In this document: positions 1 through 8,531 of the stretch, one piece after another | How positions within the stretch are numbered: the stretch's first letter is position 1 | How the letters are laid out: the number at the start of each line of letters is the position of its first letter | Source of the DNA: Marinifilum sp. D714 | Lineage (GTDB): Bacteria; Bacteroidota; Bacteroidia; Bacteroidales; Marinifilaceae | Length of the DNA stretch: 64,000 nt | Assembly: GCF_030851345.1 (NCBI RefSeq) | Contig: NZ_JALPNU010000008.1 | Span: 1-64,000, forward strand | Direction of reading: 5' to 3' | Translations under genes and position numbers: made by a program | The notes under the pieces: generated by a model | Seen by the model: the letters and a program-made list of their open reading frames with translations, nothing else | The model's database searches: none | Told to the model about the DNA's origin: nothing

Positions 1-151
1 TTTTAGAGGTGTGAGGGAAATTGAGTTTTTCCTATTCAGACTTTCTAAAATTTATGCTTGAAACATACACTCCCCTCAAGTTTTCATCTTGATCCCATAG
101 CTATGGAATTTGGAATTCCTTCTGTATCCTTAACTTTCAAACCAATTAAAC

Positions 152-610
152 ATGTTTAAATTATACAGCTCCCTTATTCTTGTAGCTTTTATTGCTTTGT
201 TTTCCTGTCAGCCAAATCGTGTAGAAAGCTACGCAATGCGACTAAAGCCAGGAATGGATTTAAAGCAGGAAATGGCACAATTTGTAAAGAAAAGAGAATT
301 GCAATCCGCATCAATCTCTACCTGTGTAGGTAGTTTAAGAGAGCTAAAAATTCGTCCTGCCAACCAAAAAGAGCTTTTGCATTTGAAAGGACATTTCGAA
401 ATTGTATCGCTAAGCGGAACTTTTGCCGACAAAGGCGAGCACATTCACATTTCGGTATCCGATAGCACTGGCTACACCATTGGCGGACATTTGGTGGATG
501 GAAACCTGATTTACACCACTGCTGAAATTGTATTTTTAAACAACACCAACATCGAGTTTACCCGCGAAATAGATCCTGAAACCACCTACTACGAACTAAA
601 GGTGAACTAA
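152..610 (+). CDS. Exported PPC (DUF296)-domain lipoprotein
   Basis: The 152-residue product starts with a lipoprotein signal (hydrophobic stretch, then LFSC with Cys19) and continues as a single PPC/DUF296 domain. The family signature is clear: GEHIHISVSD, GGHLVDGN and TTAEIVF near residues 92-130. The two histidines of HIH and the one in GGHL are those that bind metal in bacterial family members. PPC domains are best known from plant AT-hook DNA-binding proteins and cytoplasmic bacterial trimers, so a lipid-anchored version suggests a periplasmic or outer-membrane role that is not DNA binding. It stands alone and is followed by a terminator at 652-686. The family call is firm; the function is unknown. 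Confidence 0.8.
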   Translation: MFKLYSSLILVAFIALFSCQPNRVESYAMRLKPGMDLKQEMAQFVKKRELQSASISTCVGSLRELKIRPANQKELLHLKGHFEIVSLSGTFADKGEHIHISVSDSTGYTIGGHLVDGNLIYTTAEIVFLNNTNIEFTREIDPETTYYELKVN

Positions 611-651
611 AAGAGAATTGGCACAATGCACCTATAAACTTCCAGCTTAAG

Positions 652-686
652 AAATCGTCATCCTTCATCTGGTGGCGATTTTTTTA
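652..686 (+). terminator. Rho-independent terminator
   Basis: AAATCGTCA (652-660) pairs with TGGCGATTT (673-681), with one G-U pair. A run of T residues follows. It ends the PPC lipoprotein transcript. Confidence 0.7.
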
Positions 687-832
687 TACAAGCATGCTTT
701 TAATCCTTTATCGCCAGGCTAATGGTATTTTGAAATATATCGAATACTGAAACTTAATTTTTCACCAGGTAGCAGATCATAATAGAATTATTCTTAAATT
801 CAAAATGGATAAAATCATTAACACTTTTGGCA

Positions 833-1531
833 ATGACACTACGATTTGGATTGAGACCATTCCTTTTAAACAATAGCAAAAACAAATACACAGCTGTAAT
901 TACTGATAACGAAACTGTATCCGAAAAGGAAATTATTGAAGCAATGATTGCCAAAGGATCAACAGTTAGCAGAGCCGAGGCATTGGCTGTTATAGAAGAG
1001 TACGAAGCCGCTGTTTGTAAGGCAGTAGAGGAAGGCAAGAATGTAAACACTCGGATGTATAAAATTCATGCTGCCATTAAAGGAGTATTCGAAAGTGAAA
1101 AAGAGATTTTTGATCCCAAACAACATTCCATTCAAATTAATATTAAGGCTGGCAATAGGCTAAAACAATGCGTGGAAAATATCAAACTTGAAAAAATAAG
1201 TTTAAATGATAATGTCCCCCTACTCCTCACCATTCAAAATTTACACACCAAGGAATCAGAGCAGCGATTCTCAGCCAATCATGTTATTTCGATTCGTGGC
1301 AAAAGACTAAAATTTGATCAGCAAGACCCAAATCAAGGTATTTTCTTTGTTAATGAAGATGGTTCGGAATTTAGAATGGATAACCTGATTAAAAACAAAC
1401 CATCGGAACTTATATTTATTGTGCCCGAAAAGATTAATGGCAACCAATTTATTCTTGAAGTTAGATGTATGTTTCCCAATGCCAGTCAACTTAGAATTGG
1501 TAGGCATCCCGATCGCTTCACCCTCTATTGA
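833..1531 (+). CDS. HU-like DNA-binding protein with DUF4469 domain
   Basis: This 232-residue protein joins an N-terminal HU/IHF-like domain (about residues 1-105, beginning MTLRFGLRPFLL) to a C-terminal DUF4469 immunoglobulin-like domain (about 120-230). The pairing is common in Bacteroidota, where such proteins occur in several copies and are thought to act in the nucleoid. The first domain has the usual helical pair followed by a strand region rich in charged residues. The open frame can also start at TTG 827, two codons earlier; ATG 833 fits the family start better. The 22-bp repeat array at 1545 begins 14 bp after the stop codon. The specific target is unknown. Confidence 0.75.
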   Translation: MTLRFGLRPFLLNNSKNKYTAVITDNETVSEKEIIEAMIAKGSTVSRAEALAVIEEYEAAVCKAVEEGKNVNTRMYKIHAAIKGVFESEKEIFDPKQHSIQINIKAGNRLKQCVENIKLEKISLNDNVPLLLTIQNLHTKESEQRFSANHVISIRGKRLKFDQQDPNQGIFFVNEDGSEFRMDNLIKNKPSELIFIVPEKINGNQFILEVRCMFPNASQLRIGRHPDRFTLY

Positions 1532-1544
1532 TACCTATAACTTT

Positions 1545-1632
1545 TTCGTCGAGAACTTTAACTTTCTTCGTCGAGGTTTACAATATTTTTCGACGAGAAA
1601 CTTTCTATACTTCGACAAGAATGATTACTATA
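1545..1632. repeat. Four-unit 22-bp tandem repeat
   Basis: Four units begin at 1545, 1567, 1589 and 1611, spaced exactly 22 bp apart. Each starts with TTCG(T/A)C(G/A)AG: TTCGTCGAG, TTCGTCGAG, TTCGACGAG and TTCGACAAG. The following 13 bases are A/T-rich and poorly conserved. The array lies just after the HU/DUF4469 gene. TCGTCGA and TCGACGA are near-palindromic, which would suit a protein-binding site, but no function is known. Confidence 0.75.
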
Positions 1633-1699
1633 CCCTAAGCCATAAAACAAAAGTTACGTGAGGATCTGTTCCGTATTGGAGATACTCTCTCATTCTTCC

Positions 1700-1752
1700 T
1701 TAAATAATAATATGATACTTTTGTAATGGAATTATTGTTTTGTACATTCACA
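1700..1752 (+). repeat. Promoter-like direct repeat, copy 1
   Basis: This 53-bp segment matches copy 2 (4734-4786) at 52 of 53 positions. It contains TACTTTTG (1716-1723), a match to the Bacteroidota -7 element TAnnTTTG, followed by a conserved leader ending TTTTGTACATTCACA. No clear -33 element is visible. A C/T-rich stretch with weaker similarity to the other copies precedes it. Transcription would start near 1730. Confidence 0.8.
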
Positions 1753-1827
1753 GGCAGAAACATAATAAGTGTACCATACTTCCTAATTCAGGTAGGTAAA
1801 TACACTTCTACGTTAACTGCAATTAGA

Positions 1828-2388
1828 ATGAAACAATACGACAATGCAATACTCGAGTACGAACTTGAGGATGATGAAGGTAAACAAAAATTAGTACTTG
1901 CTCATTTCGGTAACGCAGTTTATTCAAGCCAGTGTCTAGAAGAAACCTTCTCTATAATGTTATGGACTGATCGGATTTTCAAGAAGAAAATAAAAACAAA
2001 AAAAGAGGTCAATACAATAATTGAAAGTGTTGAGAATTCGAAAAAGACAATGGGAAATTTCATCAATGAAATCAAACAAAGCTACAATCTCCCTGAACCT
2101 CTTGAAAAAGAATTAGAAATAATATTAGAGAGACGAAATTATCTGGTACATAAATTCTTTAAATTAGAGATTGATAAAATGTACTCAGACTATGGTAGAA
2201 AAGAAATCATCAAATATTTCTGTAATTTTATTGATGATTCAAAAGACATCGATAAGAGACTATACGGTTATTACAAAAATTATCTAGACAGGCTTGGCGT
2301 GACTGAAGAACGTATCGAAGAATTAATGATTGAACTAGAAAAGCAAGAACTGGAAAGAGAAAAAACTGCAGTTAACAGCAAGTCATAA
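1828..2388 (+). CDS. HEPN-like protein of unknown function
   Basis: The 186-residue helical protein carries RNYLVH at residues 103-108. This fits the RX4-6H motif, with a polar residue after Arg, that forms the active site of HEPN ribonucleases and related proteins. The longest frame opens at 1726, but that ATG lies inside the conserved repeat copy and upstream of the predicted transcription start. ATG 1828 (MKQYDNAILEYELED) is therefore preferred. The C-terminus is a charged coiled-coil-like helix rich in Glu and Lys. No MNT nucleotidyltransferase or other toxin partner lies beside it. The HEPN assignment rests on a short motif and is tentative. Confidence 0.55.
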   Translation: MKQYDNAILEYELEDDEGKQKLVLAHFGNAVYSSQCLEETFSIMLWTDRIFKKKIKTKKEVNTIIESVENSKKTMGNFINEIKQSYNLPEPLEKELEIILERRNYLVHKFFKLEIDKMYSDYGRKEIIKYFCNFIDDSKDIDKRLYGYYKNYLDRLGVTEERIEELMIELEKQELEREKTAVNSKS

Positions 2389-2514
2389 TGCATGCCGAAA
2401 TTTACCAAGATAAATACATAATTGAGATTTTAACGAGAGTAAATTAAACAACAAACCTGCTTAATCGGTAGCATCACGCCATATCCACGAAATGTTGCCA
2501 CCCATAAAAGAAAA

Positions 2515-3147
2515 ATGAGTCAGTTAATAAATGAAATAAAATCAAGAGGGGAAAATTGTCTGGAAGCGGAAGTATTTGAAGATAAAATACAATTTAAAAA
2601 TACTAACATTTCTTTTCCCTTAACAGAAGAATGGGAAGTGTTACATGACAACGAAGTAATTAGCAATCTTAACAACTACATATTTCCATCTGACTTTTCC
2701 AAAGAGTCCAATACAACTCCAGAGAAACTAATTTCAACTATTCCTAAACCTATAATAACGATTAGGGATACTTCTTATGATTTTCCAATGAGTATCAGCT
2801 TTTGTGCTTTTCAAGGACAAAGTTTGAAAAATGGCCACAACTTGAAACCAAGAAGCATTGTCAAATACGAAATAATGTGGAGTAGTTGGATTTTCGAAAA
2901 AATAAACAAAAACGGTTTTGGCAGAAACACAGTGAAACAATTTAAGATTAACGAATATTTTGCGGCCTGTGGAGGAACTGTAATTAACTTTAATAATTCG
3001 AAATTTAAAAATATAGAACTAGCACTATCAATTTTAGCTGTAGAAATTGATGATTTAGTTATTATTCTTTATGGCCTTTCTTATTTTACAGATTATGAAA
3101 AAATGATAGGAAGTATGAAAAAGATCAAAATGGTAAGGCCTAATTAA
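2515..3147 (+). CDS. Hypothetical protein, 210 aa
   Basis: I do not recognise this soluble protein. It has no signal peptide or membrane segment. Its middle part (about residues 85-150) is rich in aromatic residues, with WSSWIFEK in the centre, and the C-terminal part alternates like beta strands (LAVEIDDLVIILYGLSYF). The ATG follows a 126-bp spacer whose end, GTTGCCACCCATAAAAG, resembles the spacer ends found between Bacteroidota gene cassettes, though this likeness is weak. It sits in a run of single genes between repeat copies 1 and 2 and is probably accessory DNA. Confidence 0.55.
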   Translation: MSQLINEIKSRGENCLEAEVFEDKIQFKNTNISFPLTEEWEVLHDNEVISNLNNYIFPSDFSKESNTTPEKLISTIPKPIITIRDTSYDFPMSISFCAFQGQSLKNGHNLKPRSIVKYEIMWSSWIFEKINKNGFGRNTVKQFKINEYFAACGGTVINFNNSKFKNIELALSILAVEIDDLVIILYGLSYFTDYEKMIGSMKKIKMVRPN

Positions 3148-3279
3148 TAATGTAACAAAAAAAATAAACACAAGTGGTATTTGATAAGGCTGTAGTTATA
3201 TAATGCCCCAAAAATTAAGCAGGACCGTTAGCGTTCATTATAAAACCCAAATCAATAAATCTCTTTTCATATATAACAG

Positions 3280-3906
3280 ATGAAGACGGTAATATTAATA
3301 ATATTGGCTTTGCTTATAAGCTTTTCCTCTTCTTTTTCACAAACATTAAGAGAAAAAGCAATAAGAAAAGCGAAAAATGCTTTTGCCAAATCTGAATATT
3401 CTTTTCATTCTTTAGAATTCTTACCTGTAGAAAATACTTATACCTATGTTCTTGATAAATATTATAATATAAAATGGTATTTCACAGATTCTTTGGATTA
3501 CTACAATTGTTATGATTCTGTAATGATAAAACTACTAAAGAATAAATATGGATTAGACTTCCTTAATAAAGCAAGAGTAATTGCAGATAGTTTAGATCAG
3601 ACCAAAAACTGGAAAAGAGATGCGAGCTACCCTGGTGGCCAAAAAGAACTTTTCAAGTTTATTTATTCAAACCTAAGCATAGATTCAATCAATCTTGAAG
3701 CAATAAAAACTAGAGTAATTCTTCAAATTGAGATCGATTCAACAGGAAAAGTTATAAATCCAAAAATAATGAGAGGGATTAATAAGCAGATTGATAATAG
3801 AGTTATTGAACTTGCTGAAAAAATGCCCAATTGGAAGCCAGCTTACTTATATGGAAAGAGGATTAGGCAACTCTTTACAATTCCAATACATTTAGAAATA
3901 GAATAA
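3280..3906 (+). CDS. Secreted protein with TonB C-terminal-like domain
   Basis: The 208-residue product has a cleavable-type signal peptide (MKTVILIILALLISFSSSFS). From about residue 115 on, it looks like a TonB C-terminal (energy transducer) domain: YPGGQKELFKFI, then VILQIEIDSTGKVINPKI, then NWKPAYLYGKRIRQLFTIPI. These are the usual landmarks (PGG, DxxGKV, W.PA...G......I.IP..). It lacks the N-terminal transmembrane anchor and proline-rich spacer of true TonB, so it probably does not transduce energy. Such free TonB-C domains are common in Bacteroidota and have no established role. The neighbours are unrelated single genes. Confidence 0.65.
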   Translation: MKTVILIILALLISFSSSFSQTLREKAIRKAKNAFAKSEYSFHSLEFLPVENTYTYVLDKYYNIKWYFTDSLDYYNCYDSVMIKLLKNKYGLDFLNKARVIADSLDQTKNWKRDASYPGGQKELFKFIYSNLSIDSINLEAIKTRVILQIEIDSTGKVINPKIMRGINKQIDNRVIELAEKMPNWKPAYLYGKRIRQLFTIPIHLEIE

Positions 3907-3948
3907 TATTGCACCTACTGCTGTGGTATTTGTGAAAAACTCAAAAAA

Positions 3949-4581
3949 ATGAAACTGAAACAATTGACATTCATTTTATTTCTATCATTAACATTTTCTT
4001 GTGGAGATAAAGAATCTCAACGAGAGAAGACCATTTATGAAAAGGAAGAAATTAAAGCTTTAAATGACGTTTTTGTCCATTTATTTGGAGAATTTTTAAG
4101 AGACGGATACAGTCCCGGCCCTCCTCCTGCTCCACTACCAAAAAATGCCACTAAAAATGATTCTATTCGCTTTGAAAATGAGTTAAAGTTCCATAAGCAG
4201 AAATTAGAGGAAAAGAAAAGAGGTATCATTGATACTTCATATTATAAGCCAATAAAACTATACGTGCATGACACTTTAATAAAATTCAATAGAGATATTA
4301 ATTTTTCAAAATCTGAATTATTGAAGCATGTACTTGGTACTCCTCGCAAATTTGATCTTTACCAAATTAAAAATGTAAATGCTTTTAAGTTGAAAAAACT
4401 TTCTAGTTATAAAGGAAACAGAATCGGCATACATTTTATTTTTTCAAGAATTATATTTAACAAAGAATATAATTTGGGATATTTTACTTACGATTCATAT
4501 CAGCATGGAGATTTAGTGACAATACAAAAAGTAAATAGCAAATGGATAATAAAAAATAGTGAATCGATCTGGGTTGAATAG
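3949..4581 (+). CDS. Hypothetical lipoprotein, 210 aa
   Basis: A lipoprotein signal is evident (MKLKQLTFILFLSLTFSCGD, lipid-acceptor Cys18). The mature part is charged and contains a short proline-rich stretch (SPGPPPAPLPKN, around residues 56-67) that may act as a linker. No family is recognised. It starts 42 bp after the TonB-C-like gene and may share its transcript. It is the last gene before repeat copy 2. Confidence 0.6.
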   Translation: MKLKQLTFILFLSLTFSCGDKESQREKTIYEKEEIKALNDVFVHLFGEFLRDGYSPGPPPAPLPKNATKNDSIRFENELKFHKQKLEEKKRGIIDTSYYKPIKLYVHDTLIKFNRDINFSKSELLKHVLGTPRKFDLYQIKNVNAFKLKKLSSYKGNRIGIHFIFSRIIFNKEYNLGYFTYDSYQHGDLVTIQKVNSKWIIKNSESIWVE

Positions 4582-4733
4582 TTAATTAATCCCAAAGCTA
4601 CCCCCACGCTGCCGCACGAATCCTTCCTAGATTCCGCAGGTCTCCTGTCAATGGCAGTTTTCTAGTTGTTTATTGAAAAATTTAACCATACAAGAGGAAT
4701 CGTGCGAAAGTGACTCCCTCCCATCTCCCAAGT

Positions 4734-4786
4734 TTAAATAATAATATGATACTTTTGTAATGGGATTATTGTTTTGTACATTCACA
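4734..4786 (+). repeat. Promoter-like direct repeat, copy 2
   Basis: This copy differs from copy 1 by a single base in 53. TACTTTTG (4750-4757) again fits TAnnTTTG. Similarity to copy 3 extends about 50 bp further upstream, through a segment ending in C/T-rich sequence. It lies 112 bp before the DUF2339 start codon, so it is a plausible promoter for that gene pair. Confidence 0.8.
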
Positions 4787-4793
4787 AACTATA

Positions 4794-4832
4794 ATTGCAC
4801 AATACATCCCCATATGGTATGTATTGTGCAAT
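4794..4832. promoter_or_regulatory. Perfect 14-bp inverted repeat in leader
   Basis: ATTGCACAATACAT (4794-4807) and ATGTATTGTGCAAT (4819-4832) are exact reverse complements around an 11-nt loop that itself holds CCATATGG. No T-run follows, so this is more likely an operator or an RNA hairpin in the leader than a terminator. It lies 8 bp after repeat copy 2 and 66 bp before the DUF2339 gene. The other two repeat copies have nothing similar after them. Confidence 0.75.
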
Positions 4833-4898
4833 AAGCGATAGAAGAGAAATATATGCTACATTGCGTTTATACATACGTTTCCACATTGAAAAAACAAT

Positions 4899-7277
4899 AT
4901 GACTGACAATCAAGACAAAATAAATCAGCTCCTTGACAAGCTGGACTCTCTTTTGAAAAGACAAGATGACTTTTCCAGAGAAATCAATCATCTGAGAACT
5001 GAGATAGATAAACTGAAAACCACCGAGACTGAGCAGACCGTTGAAAAAGAAGAAACGGAGCTGGACTTACCTGTAACCGACACAAACTTTGAATTGAAAA
5101 AGGAAAAGGTAACGCCTAAGTATGATTATCGTCAACAGGAACAGCAAAAGCAAAAACCTCCAAAACAGACTGCTCCACCTGTTATCAAAACACCGAAAGT
5201 GAAGTCCGACCTTGAAAAATTCATTGGTGAAAATTTAATCAACAAAATCGGAATTGCGATTACCGTTATTGGCGTTGCAATCGGTGCAAAATATTCTATC
5301 GAACACGATTTAATCAGTCCGCTAACAAGAATAATCTTAGGCTATTTGTCAGGACTAGGGCTTTTAGGATTCGGAATAAAATTGAAGAAAAAATATGAGA
5401 ATTATAGTGCTGTTCTTGTCAGTGGAGCAATGGCTATATTGTATTTCATCACCTATTCCGCCTACAGTTTTTATGACTTGATTCCGCAAGGCATTGCTTT
5501 TGCAATGATGGTTGTTTTTACGGCTTTCACAGTAATAGCAGCCATAAATTACAACAGACAGGTAATTGCTCATATTGGATTGGTAGGTGCTTATGCGGTT
5601 CCGTTCTTGCTGAGTGAAGGTTCAGGGAAGGTAGCTATCTTGTTTGCCTACATGGCAATTATTAATATAGGGATTCTTGTCATTGCCTTCAAAAAGTACT
5701 GGAAACCACTCTACTATTCTTCATTCGGGCTAACATGGTTGATGTATTTAATATGGTATGTATCTAAATATCGAATCGATGAATACTTTGGTTTGGCCCT
5801 GGCATTCCTTTCCCTATTTTTTGTCATCTTTTACCTGATGTTTCTTGCCTACAAGTTGCTCCAAAAGGAACAGTTTAAAATTGACGATATTATCTTGCTG
5901 CTTACCAACTCATTTATCTTTTATGGAATTGGCTATGTAATTCTTAACAAGCACAATACCGGTGAGCAATTATTAGGTGTATTTACACTTTGTAATGCCA
6001 TTGTGCACTTTATTGTAAGCGCAATAATTTATCGTCAAAAACTTGCTGATCGAAACCTATTCTACCTGGTTTCAGGCCTGGTGTTGGTTTTTATCACCAT
6101 TGCCATCCCTGTTCAACTAGACGGAAACTGGGTTACATTGTTGTGGGCAGGCGAAGCTGCTTTCTTGTTTTGGATTGGCAGGACGAAAAATATTCCGGTC
6201 TACGAAAAGTTGTCGTATCCGCTTATGTTTTTGGCATTTTTCAGCATTGTCCACGACTGGATGATAGTATATAATAGCTATTATCCTGAAATGGCTGAAA
6301 CAAGAATAACTCCTTTGATCAATATCAATTTCTTAAGCTCAATATTGTTTATTACAGCTTTCGGTTTCATCAACATACTGAATCGAAACAAGAACCATGC
6401 TTCTGCATTGATATCGCATAAAAGACTTTCAAAAATCATTTCCTTTTCAATACCGACAATACTGCTTTTCACCATTTACTATGCTTTCCGCATAGAAATT
6501 GCAAATTACTGGCATCAGCTTTATAAAGACTCCGCATTAACCATTAATGCTGACGGTGAGCAGTACGCAAATTACTATTGGAATTACGATTTGATCAAGT
6601 TCAAAACAATCTGGATAATCAATTACTCCCTTCTGTTCGTTTCATTGCTTGCTTTCGTGAATTTCAGGAAACTAAAAAATCAAAAATTGGGACTCATTAA
6701 TCTCGGCTTGATTACTTTAACGCTAGTCGTATTCTTAATTCAGGGGCTATATGTCTTAAGCGAATTACGGGAAAGCTATTTGGAACAGGCTTTATCGCAA
6801 TATTATCAAAGGGGCATTTTCAATATAGGAATAAGATACGTTTCATTCGCATTTGTATCTATGGCACTGTTTGCCTGCTATAAATATCTTCGACAAGAGT
6901 TTATGCAAAGAGATCTTAGGATGGCCTTTGATTTCTTGCTGCACACAGCTATTTTGTGGATTGCCAGCAGCGAGTTAATCAATTGGATGGACATAGCCGA
7001 ATCATCACAATCGTACAAACTTGGATTGAGCATTCTTTGGGGAGTTTACTCACTATTCCTAATTGTATTGGGAATCTGGAAAAAGAAAAAGCATTTGAGA
7101 ATCGGAGCCATTGCACTGTTCGGTGTAACCCTTGTCAAGCTATTTTTCTATGATATTTCACATCTCGACACTATCGCAAAAACCGTTGTATTCGTGTCTT
7201 TAGGTGTTCTGCTACTGATAATTTCATTTTTATACAACAAATACAAACACATTATTTCGGATGAAGTACCCAATTAG
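4899..7277 (+). CDS. DUF2339 polytopic membrane protein
   Basis: The 792-residue protein opens with a coiled coil (about residues 1-45, INQLLDKLDSLLKRQ and on), then a charged and proline-containing linker to about residue 100. The rest is a long series of hydrophobic segments, roughly twenty, beginning with FIGENLINKIGIAITVIGVA, typical of DUF2339. The family is widespread and uncharacterised. In many bacteria it is paired with DUF3999, as here: the next gene starts 17 bp before this one stops, which implies translational coupling. A promoter-like repeat and a large inverted repeat precede it. The family call is firm; the function is unknown. Confidence 0.8.
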   Translation: MTDNQDKINQLLDKLDSLLKRQDDFSREINHLRTEIDKLKTTETEQTVEKEETELDLPVTDTNFELKKEKVTPKYDYRQQEQQKQKPPKQTAPPVIKTPKVKSDLEKFIGENLINKIGIAITVIGVAIGAKYSIEHDLISPLTRIILGYLSGLGLLGFGIKLKKKYENYSAVLVSGAMAILYFITYSAYSFYDLIPQGIAFAMMVVFTAFTVIAAINYNRQVIAHIGLVGAYAVPFLLSEGSGKVAILFAYMAIINIGILVIAFKKYWKPLYYSSFGLTWLMYLIWYVSKYRIDEYFGLALAFLSLFFVIFYLMFLAYKLLQKEQFKIDDIILLLTNSFIFYGIGYVILNKHNTGEQLLGVFTLCNAIVHFIVSAIIYRQKLADRNLFYLVSGLVLVFITIAIPVQLDGNWVTLLWAGEAAFLFWIGRTKNIPVYEKLSYPLMFLAFFSIVHDWMIVYNSYYPEMAETRITPLININFLSSILFITAFGFINILNRNKNHASALISHKRLSKIISFSIPTILLFTIYYAFRIEIANYWHQLYKDSALTINADGEQYANYYWNYDLIKFKTIWIINYSLLFVSLLAFVNFRKLKNQKLGLINLGLITLTLVVFLIQGLYVLSELRESYLEQALSQYYQRGIFNIGIRYVSFAFVSMALFACYKYLRQEFMQRDLRMAFDFLLHTAILWIASSELINWMDIAESSQSYKLGLSILWGVYSLFLIVLGIWKKKKHLRIGAIALFGVTLVKLFFYDISHLDTIAKTVVFVSLGVLLLIISFLYNKYKHIISDEVPN

Positions 7278-8496
7278 AATATCATGTTTTTTGTTCCTCA
7301 TTGTGGCATGTTCATTTTCTTATGGGCAGATGGCTGAGTACAATTACAAGCAAGAATTAAACGCAGTTTCAGAGCAATGGAGTAAGATAATTCTACCAAA
7401 TGAAATTTTCGAAAAAACTTCGCAAGACCTCTCAGACATAAGGATTTTTGGATTAACAGCAAGTAATGATACTATTGAAGCTCCTTTTCTCTTGCGAGAA
7501 ATCACCGAAAAAATATCACGTAAAGAGGTAGCATTTAAAACACTCAATGCTTCTCATAACAAAAAGGGCTATTATTTCACTTTTGAAATTCCCAGCATAG
7601 AATCCATCAATCAGATGAAGCTGAACTTTGCGCAAGAAAACTTTGACTGGCGAATTAGCTTGGAAGGGAGTCAAGACCAACAGAAATGGTTCAAACTGGT
7701 TGAAAATTACAGAATTTTATCCATCAAAAATGACCATACTGATTTTCAATTCACGAATGTAACCTTCCCGAGTTCAAAGTATCGTTTTTTCCGACTGCTC
7801 ATTCACAGTAAAGAGAAACCTGAACTGAGTGCTGCGAGTATTGAACAACACGAAATTACGGATGGCAAATTCAGAAAATACAATATCAAGAAAATCAATA
7901 CTCAAGAAAACAAACAAAGCAAACAGACTGAAATTGATATTGAGCTGCAATTGCCTGTTCGTGTAAGCCAAATCAACATAGGCGTTTCAGATGCTTATGA
8001 CTATTACAGACCTGTGACAATAAAATGTTTGACAGACAGTTTTAGGACAGAGCAAGGATGGAAATACAATTACAGCACATTGACCTCTGGAATATTAAAT
8101 TCCTTAGAGAAAAACGAGTTTAACTTCAACAGCAAAACGGTTCAAAAACTAAAAATTTTTATTGACAATCGCGACAATCAAGCTTTAACGATTGATACAA
8201 TCGAAGTGAAAGGATACATTCATGAATTGGTTGCTCGTTTCACAATCCCTGCGACCTATTTCCTGACCTACGGAAATAAAAGTGCGGCAAGTCCCAATTA
8301 TGACATTAAGCGATTTACCAACAATATTCCTGAGACATTAATGACATTAGAATTGGGTGAGGAAATGACAATAGCAAAAAAGGAAATTCAAGTGGCAGAG
8401 CCTCTTTTCAAAAATAAGATATGGCTGTGGGTGATCATGATCGTAATAATAACATTACTCGGATGGTTTTCAGTAAATATGATCAAAAAAAATTAA
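7261..8496 (+). CDS. DUF3999-like secreted, membrane-anchored protein
   Basis: This 411-residue protein has an N-terminal signal peptide (SCFLFLIVACSFSYG), a beta-rich extracytoplasmic body and one C-terminal membrane helix (IWLWVIMIVIITLLGWFSV) followed by a short basic tail. Its build and its position directly behind DUF2339 match DUF3999, whose members accompany DUF2339 in other phyla. The start overlaps the upstream stop by 17 bp. I infer that the two proteins form an envelope complex, with the coiled-coil/polytopic partner in the inner membrane and this one displaying a beta-sandwich domain in the periplasm. Sequence similarity to the described family is modest by eye. Confidence 0.6.
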   Translation: MKYPIRISCFLFLIVACSFSYGQMAEYNYKQELNAVSEQWSKIILPNEIFEKTSQDLSDIRIFGLTASNDTIEAPFLLREITEKISRKEVAFKTLNASHNKKGYYFTFEIPSIESINQMKLNFAQENFDWRISLEGSQDQQKWFKLVENYRILSIKNDHTDFQFTNVTFPSSKYRFFRLLIHSKEKPELSAASIEQHEITDGKFRKYNIKKINTQENKQSKQTEIDIELQLPVRVSQINIGVSDAYDYYRPVTIKCLTDSFRTEQGWKYNYSTLTSGILNSLEKNEFNFNSKTVQKLKIFIDNRDNQALTIDTIEVKGYIHELVARFTIPATYFLTYGNKSAASPNYDIKRFTNNIPETLMTLELGEEMTIAKKEIQVAEPLFKNKIWLWVIMIVIITLLGWFSVNMIKKN

Positions 8497-8531
8497 CAAG
8501 CTGCGGCAACACCATGCAAAAATGATACAAG

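Noticed and set aside
1726-1827. N-terminal extension of the HEPN-like protein from ATG 1726
   Set aside because: The ATG lies inside the conserved repeat copy and upstream of the predicted transcription start; the segment does not look coding. ATG 1828 was used.
2389-3279. Integron attC-like sites between the accessory genes
   Set aside because: GTTGCCACCCATAAAA and CGTTAGCGTTCATTATAAAA look alike, but no complete attC fold and no integrase is present, so no integron feature was called.
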